The notes under the pieces are model-generated. The model was not told where the DNA came from and did not search any database. It saw nothing but the letters and a program-made list of their open reading frames with translations. The position numbers were made by a program, and so were the translations under genes. 64,000 nucleotides of DNA from Lysobacterales bacterium (GTDB lineage: Bacteria > Pseudomonadota > Gammaproteobacteria > Xanthomonadales > Xanthomonadaceae). Positions within the stretch are counted from its first letter, which is position 1, and each line of letters starts with the position of its first letter. Location of the stretch: positions 88,347-152,346 of the forward strand of contig JAEKKX010000016.1 of NCBI GenBank assembly GCA_019510125.1. Direction: 5' to 3'. Of this stretch, positions 34,167 to 42,332 are shown in pieces.

Positions 34167-36047
34167 GTGAACGCCTCCGCCCACGCCCCGGCGCCCGACC
34201 CGGCCGCAACCGCCCTGACCGCCCCGGCGCTGCGGCGGGCGCTGATCGCCGGCGCGCGCCGGGTGATCGCCGCCCGCGACGGCCTCAACCGGATCAACGT
34301 CTTCCCGGTGCCCGACGGCGATACCGGCAACAACCTCGCCTTCACCCTGGGCAGCCTGCTCAACGGCGCCCTGCGCCGGCGCAGCCGCCACATCGGCGAA
34401 CTGCTGCACCGGATCGGCGACGACGCCATCGACGGCGCCCGCGGCAATTCCGGGGCGATCCTCGCCCAGTTCCTCCACGGCGTGGCCGAGCAGGCGCGCA
34501 GCGCGCCGGTGCTGGACGCGGCCGCGCTGGCCGCCGCCGTCCGCCACGGTGCCGCCAGTGCGCGCGGGGCGCTGGCGCATCCGGTCGAAGGCACCATCCT
34601 CAGCGTGATCGACAGTTTCGCCGACGCGCTGGCCGAGGCCGCGGCGGAACATCGCGGCGACCCCCGCCGCGGCTTCGCGCGGGCACTGGCGCAGGCGCGC
34701 CGCGCGCTGGCGCGCACCCCCGAGCAGATGGCCGCGCTGCGCGACGCCGGGGTGGTCGACGCCGGGGCCCAGGGCTTCGTCGACCTGCTGGAGGGCATCG
34801 CCGAATTCGTCGACGGCGGCCCGCGGGCGCTGCGCGTGCGCGGCGGCCTGCGCGCGGCCAACGAAGCCGCTGGCCACGACGCGCACGACGACGCCCCGCA
34901 CCCGCCCCACGACGCGGTCGATCCCGACCGGCGCTGGTGCACCGAATGCCTGCTGATCGCCGAGGCCGGGCGCGATCCGCCGATCGAGCGCACGCCGCTG
35001 CGCGAGGCGCTGGAGGCGCTCGGCGCCGACTCGCTGGTGCTCGCCGGCGGCGCCACCCGGATGCGCGTGCATGCCCACGTCGGCGCGCCGCAGGCGCTGT
35101 TCGACGCCTGCGCGGCGTTCGCGACGGTCGAGGGCATGAAGGCCGACGACATGCTGCTGCAGGCGCGCAGCGTCGAGCGCGGCGACCGGGTCGCGATCGT
35201 CACCGACAGCGCCGCCGACCTGCCGGAGGCGATCGCCGAGCGGCTGTGCGTCCACGTCGTGCCGGTGCGGGTGAACCTCGACGGGCGCGACCATCTCGAC
35301 AAGGTCGGCCTGTCCACCGCCGCGTTCTACCGGCGCATGGCGACCGCGCGCGAACTGCCGCGCACCAGTCAGCCGCCGTCGGGCGATTTCCGCCGCGCTT
35401 TCGACTTCCTCGCCGCGCACCACCCGGCGGTGGTCTGCGTCGGCCTGTCGCGGGCGCTGTCGGGCACGCTGCAGTCGGCCGAGCACGCCGCCGCGCGCGG
35501 CGGCGACGGCAAGGTGCGGGTGTTCGACAGCGTCAACGCCGCCGCCGGCCAGGCGCTGCTGGCGTGGCGCGCGGCCGAGCTGGCCGAGGCCGGCGCCGAT
35601 GCGGAGGGCATCCTGCGCGAACTCGAACGCCTGCGCCCGCTGACGCTGAGCTGGGCGATGGCCCGCGACGTGTCGCACGCCGTGCGCGGCGGCCGCATCC
35701 CACGCTGGGCGGAACCGGCGGTGCGCTTCACCGGGCTCACCCCGGTCGCGAAGATGACGCCCGATGGCCGCCTCGCGGTCGTCGGCGGGCTGATCGCGAA
35801 AGCGAAGGCGCCGGAGGCGTTCGCGCGCTACGTCGCGAAGCGCGTGCGCCGCGCGCTGGGCGCGGAGACGCCGCTGCGGCTGATCGTCGGCCACTGCGAC
35901 GCCCGCGAAGACGGCGAACGCCTGCTCGCCGCCCTGCGCACGCGACTGCGCGTCGATGCGGCGCACCTGGTCGAGACCGGCCCCGCGATCGGCGCCCACG
36001 CCGGCCGCGGCACGCTGGTGGCGGCGGTGCAGCCGGCGGCGGCGTGA
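34167..36047 (+). CDS. DAK2-DegV fusion, fatty-acid kinase (FakA/FakB)-like
   Basis: 626 residues from GTG 34167. The N-terminal 200 residues are a DhaL/DAK2 ATP-binding domain (INVFPVPDGDTGNNLAFTL, DDAIDGARGNSGAILAQF, HPVEGTILSVI). The middle (ECLLIAE..., about 255-335, with GGATRMRVHAHVG) resembles the central FakA domain. The C-terminal 280 residues are a DegV/FakB lipid-binding domain (VAIVTDSAADLPEA, LPRTSQPPSGDF, VGLSRALSGTLQSA). In Gram-positive bacteria FakA and FakB are separate and together phosphorylate exogenous fatty acids. The fusion suggests kinase and fatty-acid carrier in one chain; plsY downstream fits a phospholipid role. Confidence 0.88.
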   Translation: MNASAHAPAPDPAATALTAPALRRALIAGARRVIAARDGLNRINVFPVPDGDTGNNLAFTLGSLLNGALRRRSRHIGELLHRIGDDAIDGARGNSGAILAQFLHGVAEQARSAPVLDAAALAAAVRHGAASARGALAHPVEGTILSVIDSFADALAEAAAEHRGDPRRGFARALAQARRALARTPEQMAALRDAGVVDAGAQGFVDLLEGIAEFVDGGPRALRVRGGLRAANEAAGHDAHDDAPHPPHDAVDPDRRWCTECLLIAEAGRDPPIERTPLREALEALGADSLVLAGGATRMRVHAHVGAPQALFDACAAFATVEGMKADDMLLQARSVERGDRVAIVTDSAADLPEAIAERLCVHVVPVRVNLDGRDHLDKVGLSTAAFYRRMATARELPRTSQPPSGDFRRAFDFLAAHHPAVVCVGLSRALSGTLQSAEHAAARGGDGKVRVFDSVNAAAGQALLAWRAAELAEAGADAEGILRELERLRPLTLSWAMARDVSHAVRGGRIPRWAEPAVRFTGLTPVAKMTPDGRLAVVGGLIAKAKAPEAFARYVAKRVRRALGAETPLRLIVGHCDAREDGERLLAALRTRLRVDAAHLVETGPAIGAHAGRGTLVAAVQPAAA

Positions 36048-36155
36048 CCGCGAGGCGCGGGGCACGGCTCGCCAGGTGACATGACTTCCAACCAGCCCTC
36101 CCGGCAGCCGTTTTTGCCTATCCTGTCCCGGACGATCGCCGCCCGGAGCGCAGGA

Positions 36156-36470
36156 ATGAGCAGTCCACTGGAAGAAAGATTCGATGCGGCGATGCTCGAC
36201 CTGTACAAGCGCGCACTCTCCGAAACCGGCTACAAGGCGACCCGTTTCCTCGACATTCTGCATCGCCACCGCGGACTGGAGACGGCCGGCATCCTCATCC
36301 ATGCAACCCGGCCGTCCGATGGATACACCACGCTCTGGGAGTTGAACCGGTTGGACCTGACCGTGGAGGCGCTCGTTTTCGACCACGAGGAATGGCATCC
36401 CCTGTTCACCGAGGACGACATCGAGAAATGCCGCAAACGACTTGCCGAGTATCGTTACTTCGGTCGTTGA
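36156..36470 (+). CDS. Conserved hypothetical small protein
   Basis: 104 residues from ATG 36156, with GGAG at the right distance. No signal peptide or helix. The sequence is helical and charged, with LYKRALSETGYKATRFL, then HRHRGLETAGILIH, YTTLWELNRLDLTVEALVF, and EWHPLFTEDDIEKCRKRLAEY. I recall similar short proteins scattered among bacteria as hypotheticals in accessory positions, but I cannot name a family or function. Its base composition is somewhat less GC-rich than its neighbours, hinting at acquisition. It lies between the DegV-type gene and plsY. Confidence 0.65.
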   Translation: MSSPLEERFDAAMLDLYKRALSETGYKATRFLDILHRHRGLETAGILIHATRPSDGYTTLWELNRLDLTVEALVFDHEEWHPLFTEDDIEKCRKRLAEYRYFGR

Positions 36471-36507
36471 GGCACGGCGACAGCCAGCAAATGCATCCGG
36501 AACAGAC

Positions 36508-37131
36508 GTGATCGCCAGCATGCTCCTCATCGCCGCCTACCTCCTCGGCTCGCTCTCCGGAAGCCTGCTGCTGGGAAAACTGCGCGGCGTCGACATCCGC
36601 ACCCAGGGCAGCGGCAACGCCGGCGGCACCAACGCCTTCCGCACCCAGGGGCCGAAGTTCGCGCTGGGCGTGGTGGTCGTCGACATCGGCAAGGGCGCGC
36701 TGGCGGCGTGGCTGGGACTGCGCTTCGCCGACGCCGCGTCCGCGGCGTGGCTGGGATACGCGACCGCGTTCGCGGCGGTGGTCGGCCACGTGTGGCCGCT
36801 GTGGCACGGCTTCCGCGGCGGCAAGGGCGCGGCCACGGTGATCGGCGCGACGCTGGTGCTGTGGCCGGCGGCGACGCCGGTGCTGCTGGCGGTGTGGCTG
36901 TGCGTGCTGATCCTCACCGGCTACGTCGGCCTCGGCACGGTGCTGGCGGGGCTGGCGCTGGCGACGCTGGCGATCGCGACCGGCGCCGACGCGCCGCGCC
37001 TCGCGTTCGCCCTCGCCGCGGCGCTGCTGCTGGCGTGGACCCACCGCGGCAATCTCGCGCGGCTGCGCGCCGGCACCGAGTCGCGGTTCGAGAAGGCGCG
37101 GCTGCTGCATCGCCTGGCGCGGCGCGCATGA
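36508..37131 (+). CDS. plsY: Glycerol-3-phosphate acyltransferase PlsY
   Basis: 207 residues from GTG 36508, which has GGA six bases upstream; ATG 36520 would remove four residues. PlsY uses acyl-phosphate to acylate glycerol-3-phosphate at position 1, the first step of phospholipid synthesis. The three family motifs are present: YLLGSLSGSLLLGK (motif 1 region), GSGNAGGTNAFRTQG (motif 1/2) and GHVWPLWHGFRGGKGAAT (motif 2), in a five-helix protein. The stop overlaps the birA start (ATGA). Confidence 0.95.
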   Translation: MIASMLLIAAYLLGSLSGSLLLGKLRGVDIRTQGSGNAGGTNAFRTQGPKFALGVVVVDIGKGALAAWLGLRFADAASAAWLGYATAFAAVVGHVWPLWHGFRGGKGAATVIGATLVLWPAATPVLLAVWLCVLILTGYVGLGTVLAGLALATLAIATGADAPRLAFALAAALLLAWTHRGNLARLRAGTESRFEKARLLHRLARRA

Positions 37132-37997
37132 CGTCCGTGCCGCCCGCGCCGACCAAGCCGTCCATGGACGCCCTCGACGCCGACGCGATCCGCGCGCAGT
37201 TGCCGGCCGACGCCCGCGCGACGTTCGCCGCGATCGAGGTCGTCGACGAGATCGACTCCACCAACAGCGAACTGCTGCGCCGGCGCACGCCGACCGCCGG
37301 CATCGTCGCGCTGTTCGCCGAACGCCAGCACGGCGGACGCGGCCGCCAGGGCCGCGCCTGGGCCTCGCCGCCGGGGGCCAACCTGTACCTGTCGCTGGCG
37401 CGCACGTTCGACGGCGACTTCACCCGGCTCGGCGGCTTGAGCCTGGCCGTCGGCGTCGCCGTCGCCGAAACGCTGCACGCGCTCGGCGCGCGCACGGTCG
37501 CCCTGAAATGGCCGAACGACCTGGTGACCGACGACGGCGGGACGCTGCGCAAGCTCGGCGGCCTGCTGATCGAAGGCGGTCTGCAGGACGGCCGCCCGCG
37601 CGCGGTGATCGGCCTCGGCCTCAACGTGCGCATGCCGGCCGGGGCGGCGGCCGCGATCGACCAGCCCTGGACCGATCTGGACGCGCTGCTCGGCGACGCC
37701 GCGCTGCCGCGCGCCATCGTCGCCGGACGCCTGCTCGACGCGCTGTCCGCGGCGCTGCGCAGCTTCGACGCCGACGGGCTGCGCCCGTTCCTGCCGCGCT
37801 ACGAACTGTTCGATGCGCTGCGCGACCTGCCGGTGACGGCCTGGATCGGCGAGCGCGAAGTCGCGGGCACGGCGATGGGCATCGACGACGACGGCGCGCT
37901 GGTGCTGCGCACCGAGGCGGGCCTGCAGCCGCTGCGCGCGGGCGAGGTCAGCGTCCGCCGGCGCGCGCCTTCGCAGGACCGACCGCCGCAGGCATGA
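37128..37997 (+). CDS. birA: Biotin--[acetyl-CoA-carboxylase] ligase, without DNA-binding domain
   Basis: 289 residues from ATG 37128, overlapping plsY by 4 bp; ATG 37164 (MDALDADAIR) is an alternative. The ligase activates biotin to biotinyl-AMP and attaches it to the carboxylase carrier. Visible: EIDSTNSELLRR, the GGRGRQGRAWASPPGANLYLSL nucleotide/biotin site (key GRGRxGRxW), LKWPNDLV, KLGGLLIEGG and GLGLNV. The N-terminal helix-turn-helix of bifunctional BirA is missing, so this one should not act as a repressor. Followed 7 bp later by coaX, a common pairing. Confidence 0.95.
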   Translation: MTSVPPAPTKPSMDALDADAIRAQLPADARATFAAIEVVDEIDSTNSELLRRRTPTAGIVALFAERQHGGRGRQGRAWASPPGANLYLSLARTFDGDFTRLGGLSLAVGVAVAETLHALGARTVALKWPNDLVTDDGGTLRKLGGLLIEGGLQDGRPRAVIGLGLNVRMPAGAAAAIDQPWTDLDALLGDAALPRAIVAGRLLDALSAALRSFDADGLRPFLPRYELFDALRDLPVTAWIGEREVAGTAMGIDDDGALVLRTEAGLQPLRAGEVSVRRRAPSQDRPPQA

Positions 37998-38004
37998 TGC
38001 GCGG

Positions 38005-38748
38005 ATGAGCGACACCGTCCTGTTCGATCTCGGCAACTCCCGGCTGAAGTACGCGCCGCTGCGCGCGGACGGCGGCCTCGGCGACGCATTCGCCGTCGGC
38101 CACGACGGCGAGCGGCTGCCCGACGGCTGGGACGCCGCGCTGCCGGCGCGGTTCGACGCCGCGGTGCTGACCAGCGTCGCGTCCACACCGCTGCGGGTCG
38201 CGCTGCTCGACGCGCTGACCGCGCGCTGCGCACGGCTCTCGATCGCCCGCACCGTCGCGCATTTCGGCGACCTGCGGATCGCCTACCCGCGACCGGACGC
38301 GCTGGGCGCGGACCGTTTCCTGGCGATGCTCGGCGCGCGCGCGCGGCATCCGCGGACCGCGGTGCTGGTGGTCGGCGTCGGCACCGCGCTCACCCTCGAC
38401 CTGATCGACGCCGACGGCCGCCACCACGGCGGACGCATCGCGCCCTCGCCCGCGCTCATGCGCGCGAGCCTGCACGCGCGCGCGGCGCAACTGCCGGAGA
38501 CCGGCGGCCGCTTCGTCGCCTTCGCCGACGACACCGCCGACGCGCTGCACAGCGGCTGCGACGGCGCGGCCGCGGCGCTGGTCGCGCAGGGCCTGCGCGA
38601 TGCCGAAAGCGTCCTCGGCGGCGTCCCGCCCCTGCTGCTGCACGGCGGCGGCGCCGACGCGCTGGCGCCGCGGCTCCCCGCCGACGCCGCGCACGCGCCG
38701 TCGCTCGTGTTGGAGGGGCTGGCGGTCTGGGCGAGAATGCCGGGATGA
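38005..38748 (+). CDS. coaX: Type III pantothenate kinase
   Basis: 247 residues. It performs the first committed step of CoA synthesis, phosphorylating pantothenate, in the ASKHA fold. Motifs: LFDLGNSRLKYA at the N-terminus (phosphate 1), ADRFLAMLGAR and VVGVGTALTLDLIDADG in the centre (GxGTAxTxD), and HHGGRIAPSPALM. CATGAT stands six bases before the ATG (see findings on leaderless starts). birA-coaX-SPOR is a familiar gammaproteobacterial order; the next gene overlaps by 4 bp. Confidence 0.95.
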   Translation: MSDTVLFDLGNSRLKYAPLRADGGLGDAFAVGHDGERLPDGWDAALPARFDAAVLTSVASTPLRVALLDALTARCARLSIARTVAHFGDLRIAYPRPDALGADRFLAMLGARARHPRTAVLVVGVGTALTLDLIDADGRHHGGRIAPSPALMRASLHARAAQLPETGGRFVAFADDTADALHSGCDGAAAALVAQGLRDAESVLGGVPPLLLHGGGADALAPRLPADAAHAPSLVLEGLAVWARMPG

Positions 38749-39446
38749 CGATGCGCGCCCTCCTCGTGCTGCTGGTGGTGCTGAACCTGGGCGTCGCCGC
38801 CTGGTGGCTGTTCCACGACGACGCCGCGGCCCCGACGCAGGCCGACCCGCCGTCCGGCATCGCCCGGCTGGCGCTGGCCAGCGAGCATCCGGAGCTGCGA
38901 CCGCCGCCGACGCCGGTCGCCGCCGCGCCGGCCGCGACGCCGCCGGCCGGGGCCCCCGCCCCGGCGACGCCTCCGCCGGCCGACACCTGCCTGCGCCTGG
39001 GCCCGTTCGCCGACGCCGATGCCGCCGGCAAGGCGCAGGACGCCCTGCGCGCCGGCGCGAAGCGGATCGCGGTGCGCGAACAGCAGGCCCAGGCCGGTCG
39101 CGATCGCGGCTGGCGGGTCTACCTGCCACCAGCCGCCGACCGCACCGCCGCCGACGCCACCGCCGAACGCCTGCGCGCCGCCGGCTTCAAGGACCTGCTG
39201 GTGGTCGGCAACGGGGCCGAGGCCAACGGCATCGCGCTCGGCCGTTTCAGCACCGAGGACCGCGCCCGCCAGCACGCCGAGGCCCTCCGCGCCGCCGGCT
39301 TCGAGGCGAAGGCCGAGGCGCTCGGCGAGACGAAGGCGACGTACTGGCTGGAGCTCGCGGTCGCCGGCGACGCCGACGCCGCCGCCCTGCGCCGCCGCGC
39401 CGGCGCTGCCCAGTCGCGTCCGATCGACTGCCCCGGGCCGCGCTGA
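38745..39446 (+). CDS. SPOR domain-containing membrane protein
   Basis: 233 residues. A single N-terminal helix (about residues 3-23, ALLVLLVVLNLGVAAWWLF) anchors a periplasmic part with a long Ala/Pro linker (about 30-85) and a C-terminal SPOR-type repeat region: CLRLGPFADADAAGKAQDAL and later LLVVGNGAEANGIALGRFS, EDRARQHAEALRAAGFEAKAE. SPOR domains bind denuded peptidoglycan glycans at division septa. Overlap with coaX by 4 bp. The protein may help cell-wall remodelling; the partner is unknown. Confidence 0.85.
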   Translation: MTMRALLVLLVVLNLGVAAWWLFHDDAAAPTQADPPSGIARLALASEHPELRPPPTPVAAAPAATPPAGAPAPATPPPADTCLRLGPFADADAAGKAQDALRAGAKRIAVREQQAQAGRDRGWRVYLPPAADRTAADATAERLRAAGFKDLLVVGNGAEANGIALGRFSTEDRARQHAEALRAAGFEAKAEALGETKATYWLELAVAGDADAAALRRRAGAAQSRPIDCPGPR

Positions 39447-39489
39447 CCCGGGGCGCGTCCCGGCGGACGAGGCCATCGGGCGGGGCTGC

Positions 39490-39495
39490 TAGAAT
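39490..39495 (+). promoter_or_regulatory. Candidate -10 box of the tRNA-Thr promoter
   Basis: TAGAAT 38 bp before the tRNA 5' end, in a GC-rich context. No clear -35 element at the usual distance. Confidence 0.4.
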
Positions 39496-39533
39496 CCGGG
39501 ACCCCGACGGGCCGCTCCGCGCCCGCGGGCCGC

Positions 39534-39609
39534 GCCGGCATAGCTCAGTTGGTAGAGCAACCGCCTTGTAAGCGGTAGGTCGTCCGTTCGAATCGGACTG
39601 TCGGCACCA
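39534..39609 (+). tRNA. tRNA-Thr (anticodon TGT)
   Basis: 76 nt including the encoded CCA (39607-39609). The cloverleaf is complete: acceptor GCCGGCA / TGTCGGC with one G-T pair, D-arm GCTC..GAGC, anticodon stem ACCGC / GCGGT around loop CTTGTAA with anticodon TGT at 39567-39569, and T-arm GTCCG-TTCGAAT-CGGAC. TGT reads ACA and, with wobble, other threonine codons. The arginase gene begins 25 bp downstream. Confidence 0.97.
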
Positions 39610-39634
39610 TCTTCCCCCGAACTCCGGAGCCCGC

Positions 39635-40558
39635 ATGCGCCGTAGCTATCCCCCCGTGTCCCTCATCGGCGTGCCCACCGACATCGGCGCCGGCCATCGG
39701 GGCGCACGGATGGGGCCGGAGGCGCTGCGCATCGCCGGCCTCGGCGAAGCGCTGGCGGGCCGCGGCATCGACGTCGTCGACCGCGGCAACCTCGCCGGCC
39801 CGGCCAACCCGTGGCAGCCGCCGGTGGACGGCTACCGCCACCTCGACCAGGTCGTCGCCTGGAACCGCCTGTTGATGGACGCGGTCGCCGCCGAACTGGC
39901 CGCCGGCCGCATGCCGATCGTGCTCGGCGGCGACCACTGCCTCGGCGTCGGTTCGATCACCGCCGTCGCCCGCCACTGCCGCGAGACCGGCAGGAAGCTC
40001 CGCGTGCTGTGGCTGGACGCGCACGCCGACTTCAACACCAGCGCGGTCACGCCCTCGGGCAACGTCCACGGCATGCCGGTGGCCTGCCTGTGCGGCGTCG
40101 GCCCCGAGGCGCTGGTGCGGCTCGGCGGCGACGCCCCGGCGATGCGTCCGGACGAGATCCGCCAGATCGGCATCCGCTCGGTCGATCCCGAGGAGAAGCG
40201 GCTGGTCAAGGACTACGGCCTCGACATCTACGACATGCGCTACATCGACGAGGTCGGGATGAAGCGCACGATGGAAGCGGCGCTGGCCGGGCTCGACGAC
40301 GACACCCACCTGCACGTCAGCTTCGACGTCGATTTCCTCGATCCCAGCATCGCCCCCGGCGTCGGCACCACCGTGCCCGGCGGTCCGAACTACCGCGAGG
40401 CGCAGTTGGTGATGGAGATGATCGCCGACACCGGCCGCCTCGCCTCGCTCGACATCGTCGAACTCAATCCCGCGCTCGACAGCCGCAACGCCACCGCCGA
40501 ACTCGCCGTCGACCTGGTGGAAAGCCTGTTCGGCAAATCGACGCTGATGCGGGATTGA
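39635..40558 (+). CDS. rocF: Arginase
   Basis: 307 residues, full length. A manganese ureohydrolase converting arginine to ornithine and urea. The metal-binding motifs are all present: GGDHCLGVGSI (about residues 100), DAHADFNT (about 129), and SFDVDFLDPSIAPG (about 229), plus NVHGMPVACL and VELNPALD, typical of arginases of the RocF type rather than agmatinases. Start ATG 39635 follows a CGGAG site. With PutA elsewhere in the window it could feed arginine carbon into glutamate, though no ornithine aminotransferase is seen. Confidence 0.94.
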   Translation: MRRSYPPVSLIGVPTDIGAGHRGARMGPEALRIAGLGEALAGRGIDVVDRGNLAGPANPWQPPVDGYRHLDQVVAWNRLLMDAVAAELAAGRMPIVLGGDHCLGVGSITAVARHCRETGRKLRVLWLDAHADFNTSAVTPSGNVHGMPVACLCGVGPEALVRLGGDAPAMRPDEIRQIGIRSVDPEEKRLVKDYGLDIYDMRYIDEVGMKRTMEAALAGLDDDTHLHVSFDVDFLDPSIAPGVGTTVPGGPNYREAQLVMEMIADTGRLASLDIVELNPALDSRNATAELAVDLVESLFGKSTLMRD

Positions 40559-40615
40559 GGCCGCTGCGCCGCCGGCGCGACCGCAACGCAGGACCACAGC
40601 GCAGGATCGCAACGC

Positions 40616-41023
40616 ATGGAGACGAAACGCGCGATCGAGCGCCTGGGCCGGGATCTCGGCATCCCGACCGGCGATGCGTACACGCAGGACTGGGCCTTCG
40701 AGCTGCCCGAGGCGTATCGCACCGATCCCTGGCTCGACCGCTACCTCGAGGCGTTCGTGCGGTCGGACTACGGCTGGCACGAGCGCGAGGAACTGCTGGA
40801 CCTGATCTTCGACATCGTCAACGAACGCCTGACCGCGGATGCAGACGCTGGCGCACGGCTGTGGCATCGCGTGCGGTCGGTGGTCGATCCCTACCTGATG
40901 CTGCACCGCGAGCGCGTCGCGTACTGGGCCTGTCCCGACTTCACCCTCGAAGAGGCCTTCGCATTCGCGCCCTTCGCAAGGGCGCTGCTCGATGCGCCCG
41001 CGGCGGCGCCTGCACGACGGTAG
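40616..41023 (+). CDS. Hypothetical cytosolic protein
   Basis: 135 residues. Acidic and mostly helical, with many aromatic residues (DAYTQDWAFELPEAYR, FVRSDYGWHEREELLDLIFD, WHRVRSVVDPYLMLHRERVAYWACPDF). No signal peptide, membrane helix or metal motif. I do not recognise a family. Codon use matches the neighbourhood and the gene is followed by a hairpin terminator, so it is probably expressed. It lies 57 bp after arginase and may share its transcript. Confidence 0.6.
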   Translation: METKRAIERLGRDLGIPTGDAYTQDWAFELPEAYRTDPWLDRYLEAFVRSDYGWHEREELLDLIFDIVNERLTADADAGARLWHRVRSVVDPYLMLHRERVAYWACPDFTLEEAFAFAPFARALLDAPAAAPARR

Positions 41024-41024
41024 C

Positions 41025-41045
41025 CTGCCGGCGCTGCGCCGGCAG
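41025..41045. terminator. Bidirectional hairpin between convergent genes
   Basis: Perfect 9-bp stem CTGCCGGCG / CGCCGGCAG with a 3-base loop, located in the 24-bp gap between two convergent stops. No T-run on the plus strand. Confidence 0.6.
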
Positions 41046-41047
41046 AC

Positions 41048-41860
41048 CTACTCCGGCAAGATCGGATACACCCGGCTGACGACGCAGCCGGCGGACGGGA
41101 TCCGCCACTGCTCGGCGTCGCTGCGCAGCAGCGGGCCGGGCGAATCGTCGTGCGAGAAGCGGGCGCGATCGCCGGCGTTGCCGCAGATGACGTGGCCGCC
41201 GATCCGCGATTCGAGATGCATCTCGCTCATGCGCGCGGACTCCGCGCAGGGCGATCCGAGTTCGACGCGGTAGTAGCGGTTGCCGCCGTTGCGCACCGGC
41301 GAGACCTCGACGATCAGGTCGTTGCCGTCGTCGTGCCAGCCGCGCATGTAGCGCGCGTCGAGGCAGTAGCTGTGGCTGGCCTGGAAGCCGCGGCGTTTGG
41401 TCGCCCGCACTTCAATGGTGTCGAGTTCATCGGGCGCGCGCGTCGCGGACAGGGCGCGATCGGCGTTGAGGGCGAGGCCGGCGTAGTCGCGGGCGTCGAT
41501 GCGTTCGACCGCGGCGACCGCGCACTGCCGATCGCCGCTTTCCAGCCGCGCGTCGCCGCTGGCGCCGCAGATCCAGCCCTGCGGCCCGGTCAGGCGCGGG
41601 TGCGGGCTGCGCAGCATGCCCGGACAGTCCTGCCGCAGCGCGACCCGCCAGCGCGATTCGTCGTCGAGCCGGATCGCCAGCGTGCGCGCATCGCTCTGGA
41701 ACGCCTCGCGCATGCGCCGGGCGTCGAAGCAGTCGGCCGCGGGCGCAGTGGTGCGGGCGGCGTGGCGCGCCCGGGTCGGCGTCTCCGCGCGCGCGGGCAG
41801 GCCGGCGGCGGCCAGGGCGCAGGCGAGGGACAGGGCGAGCGGCAGGGATCGGCGTGGCAT
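41048..41860 (-). CDS. Secreted protein with two tandem DUF6491-like repeats
   Basis: 270 residues from ATG 41860. A signal peptide (about residues 4-25, LPLALSLACALAAAGLPARA) is followed by two similar halves of about 100 residues. Each has a C(F/L)DAR(R/Y)MR start, a W/Y-R-V-L-core strand, a cysteine, then an ICGxxGDAR-type motif (WICGASGDARLE and VICGNAGDRARF) and a late cysteine (CAVAAVERI and CVVSRVYPI). This pattern resembles the DUF6491 family of small secreted xanthomonad proteins, here duplicated. Function unknown; the cysteines suggest disulfides in the periplasm. Confidence 0.7.
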   Translation of the reverse strand: MPRRSLPLALSLACALAAAGLPARAETPTRARHAARTTAPAADCFDARRMREAFQSDARTLAIRLDDESRWRVALRQDCPGMLRSPHPRLTGPQGWICGASGDARLESGDRQCAVAAVERIDARDYAGLALNADRALSATRAPDELDTIEVRATKRRGFQASHSYCLDARYMRGWHDDGNDLIVEVSPVRNGGNRYYRVELGSPCAESARMSEMHLESRIGGHVICGNAGDRARFSHDDSPGPLLRSDAEQWRIPSAGCVVSRVYPILPE

Positions 41861-41901
41861 GCGGGCGCTTCCGGACGTCGGCTCGATGCGCTGCGCGGGC
41901 G

Positions 41902-42270
41902 TCAGGCCAGGCGCACCGCGCCGTCGACGACCGCCACCGCCACCGCGCGCAGCGACTGGCCGCGGCACGGTCCGGCGACGCACAGGCCGGCGTCGGGCTC
42001 GAAGGTGGCGCCGTGGGCGGCGCAGACCAGTTCGCCGCTCTTGGACAGCAGGAACTTGCCCGGGGCCCAGTCCAGTCGCCGCCCGGCATGCGGGCAGATG
42101 TTGAGCCAGGCCAGCACGCGGGCGCCGCGGCGCAGCAGGATCAGCGATTCCGGCGCGCCGTCGACGACCGCCTCGCAGGCCGCCGGCACGCCCTCCGCCA
42201 GCGCGTCGAGCGCGATCAGGACGTCGCTGCCGCCGTCGTCGCTTAACGAAGTCCTCACACCTTCCGTCAT
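41902..42270 (-). CDS. Rieske [2Fe-2S] family protein
   Basis: 122 residues. The cluster motifs are CPHAGRRLDW (CxH) and CAAHGATFEPDAG (CxxH), the pattern of small soluble Rieske ferredoxins such as NirD or dioxygenase ferredoxins. No membrane helix. It could transfer electrons to a partner oxygenase or reductase, but no partner is adjacent. The secreted DUF6491-like gene follows after 41 bp on the same strand. Confidence 0.88.
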   Translation of the reverse strand: MTEGVRTSLSDDGGSDVLIALDALAEGVPAACEAVVDGAPESLILLRRGARVLAWLNICPHAGRRLDWAPGKFLLSKSGELVCAAHGATFEPDAGLCVAGPCRGQSLRAVAVAVVDGAVRLA

Positions 42271-42332
42271 GTCCCGTCCGATACTGCGGTCACTGGCCGC
42301 TGGCCGTTCCTAGTGTGTCACGACACGCCCGC

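Noticed and set aside
33738..36530. A 930-codon minus-strand open frame
   Set aside because: Real only at its end (33738-34025). The remainder is antisense to the DAK2-DegV gene and has no domain.
39534..39609. tRNA-Thr as an integration site for a mobile island
   Set aside because: No integrase follows and I saw no second copy of the tRNA 3' end in the following genes; the adjacent genes are ordinary chromosomal ones.
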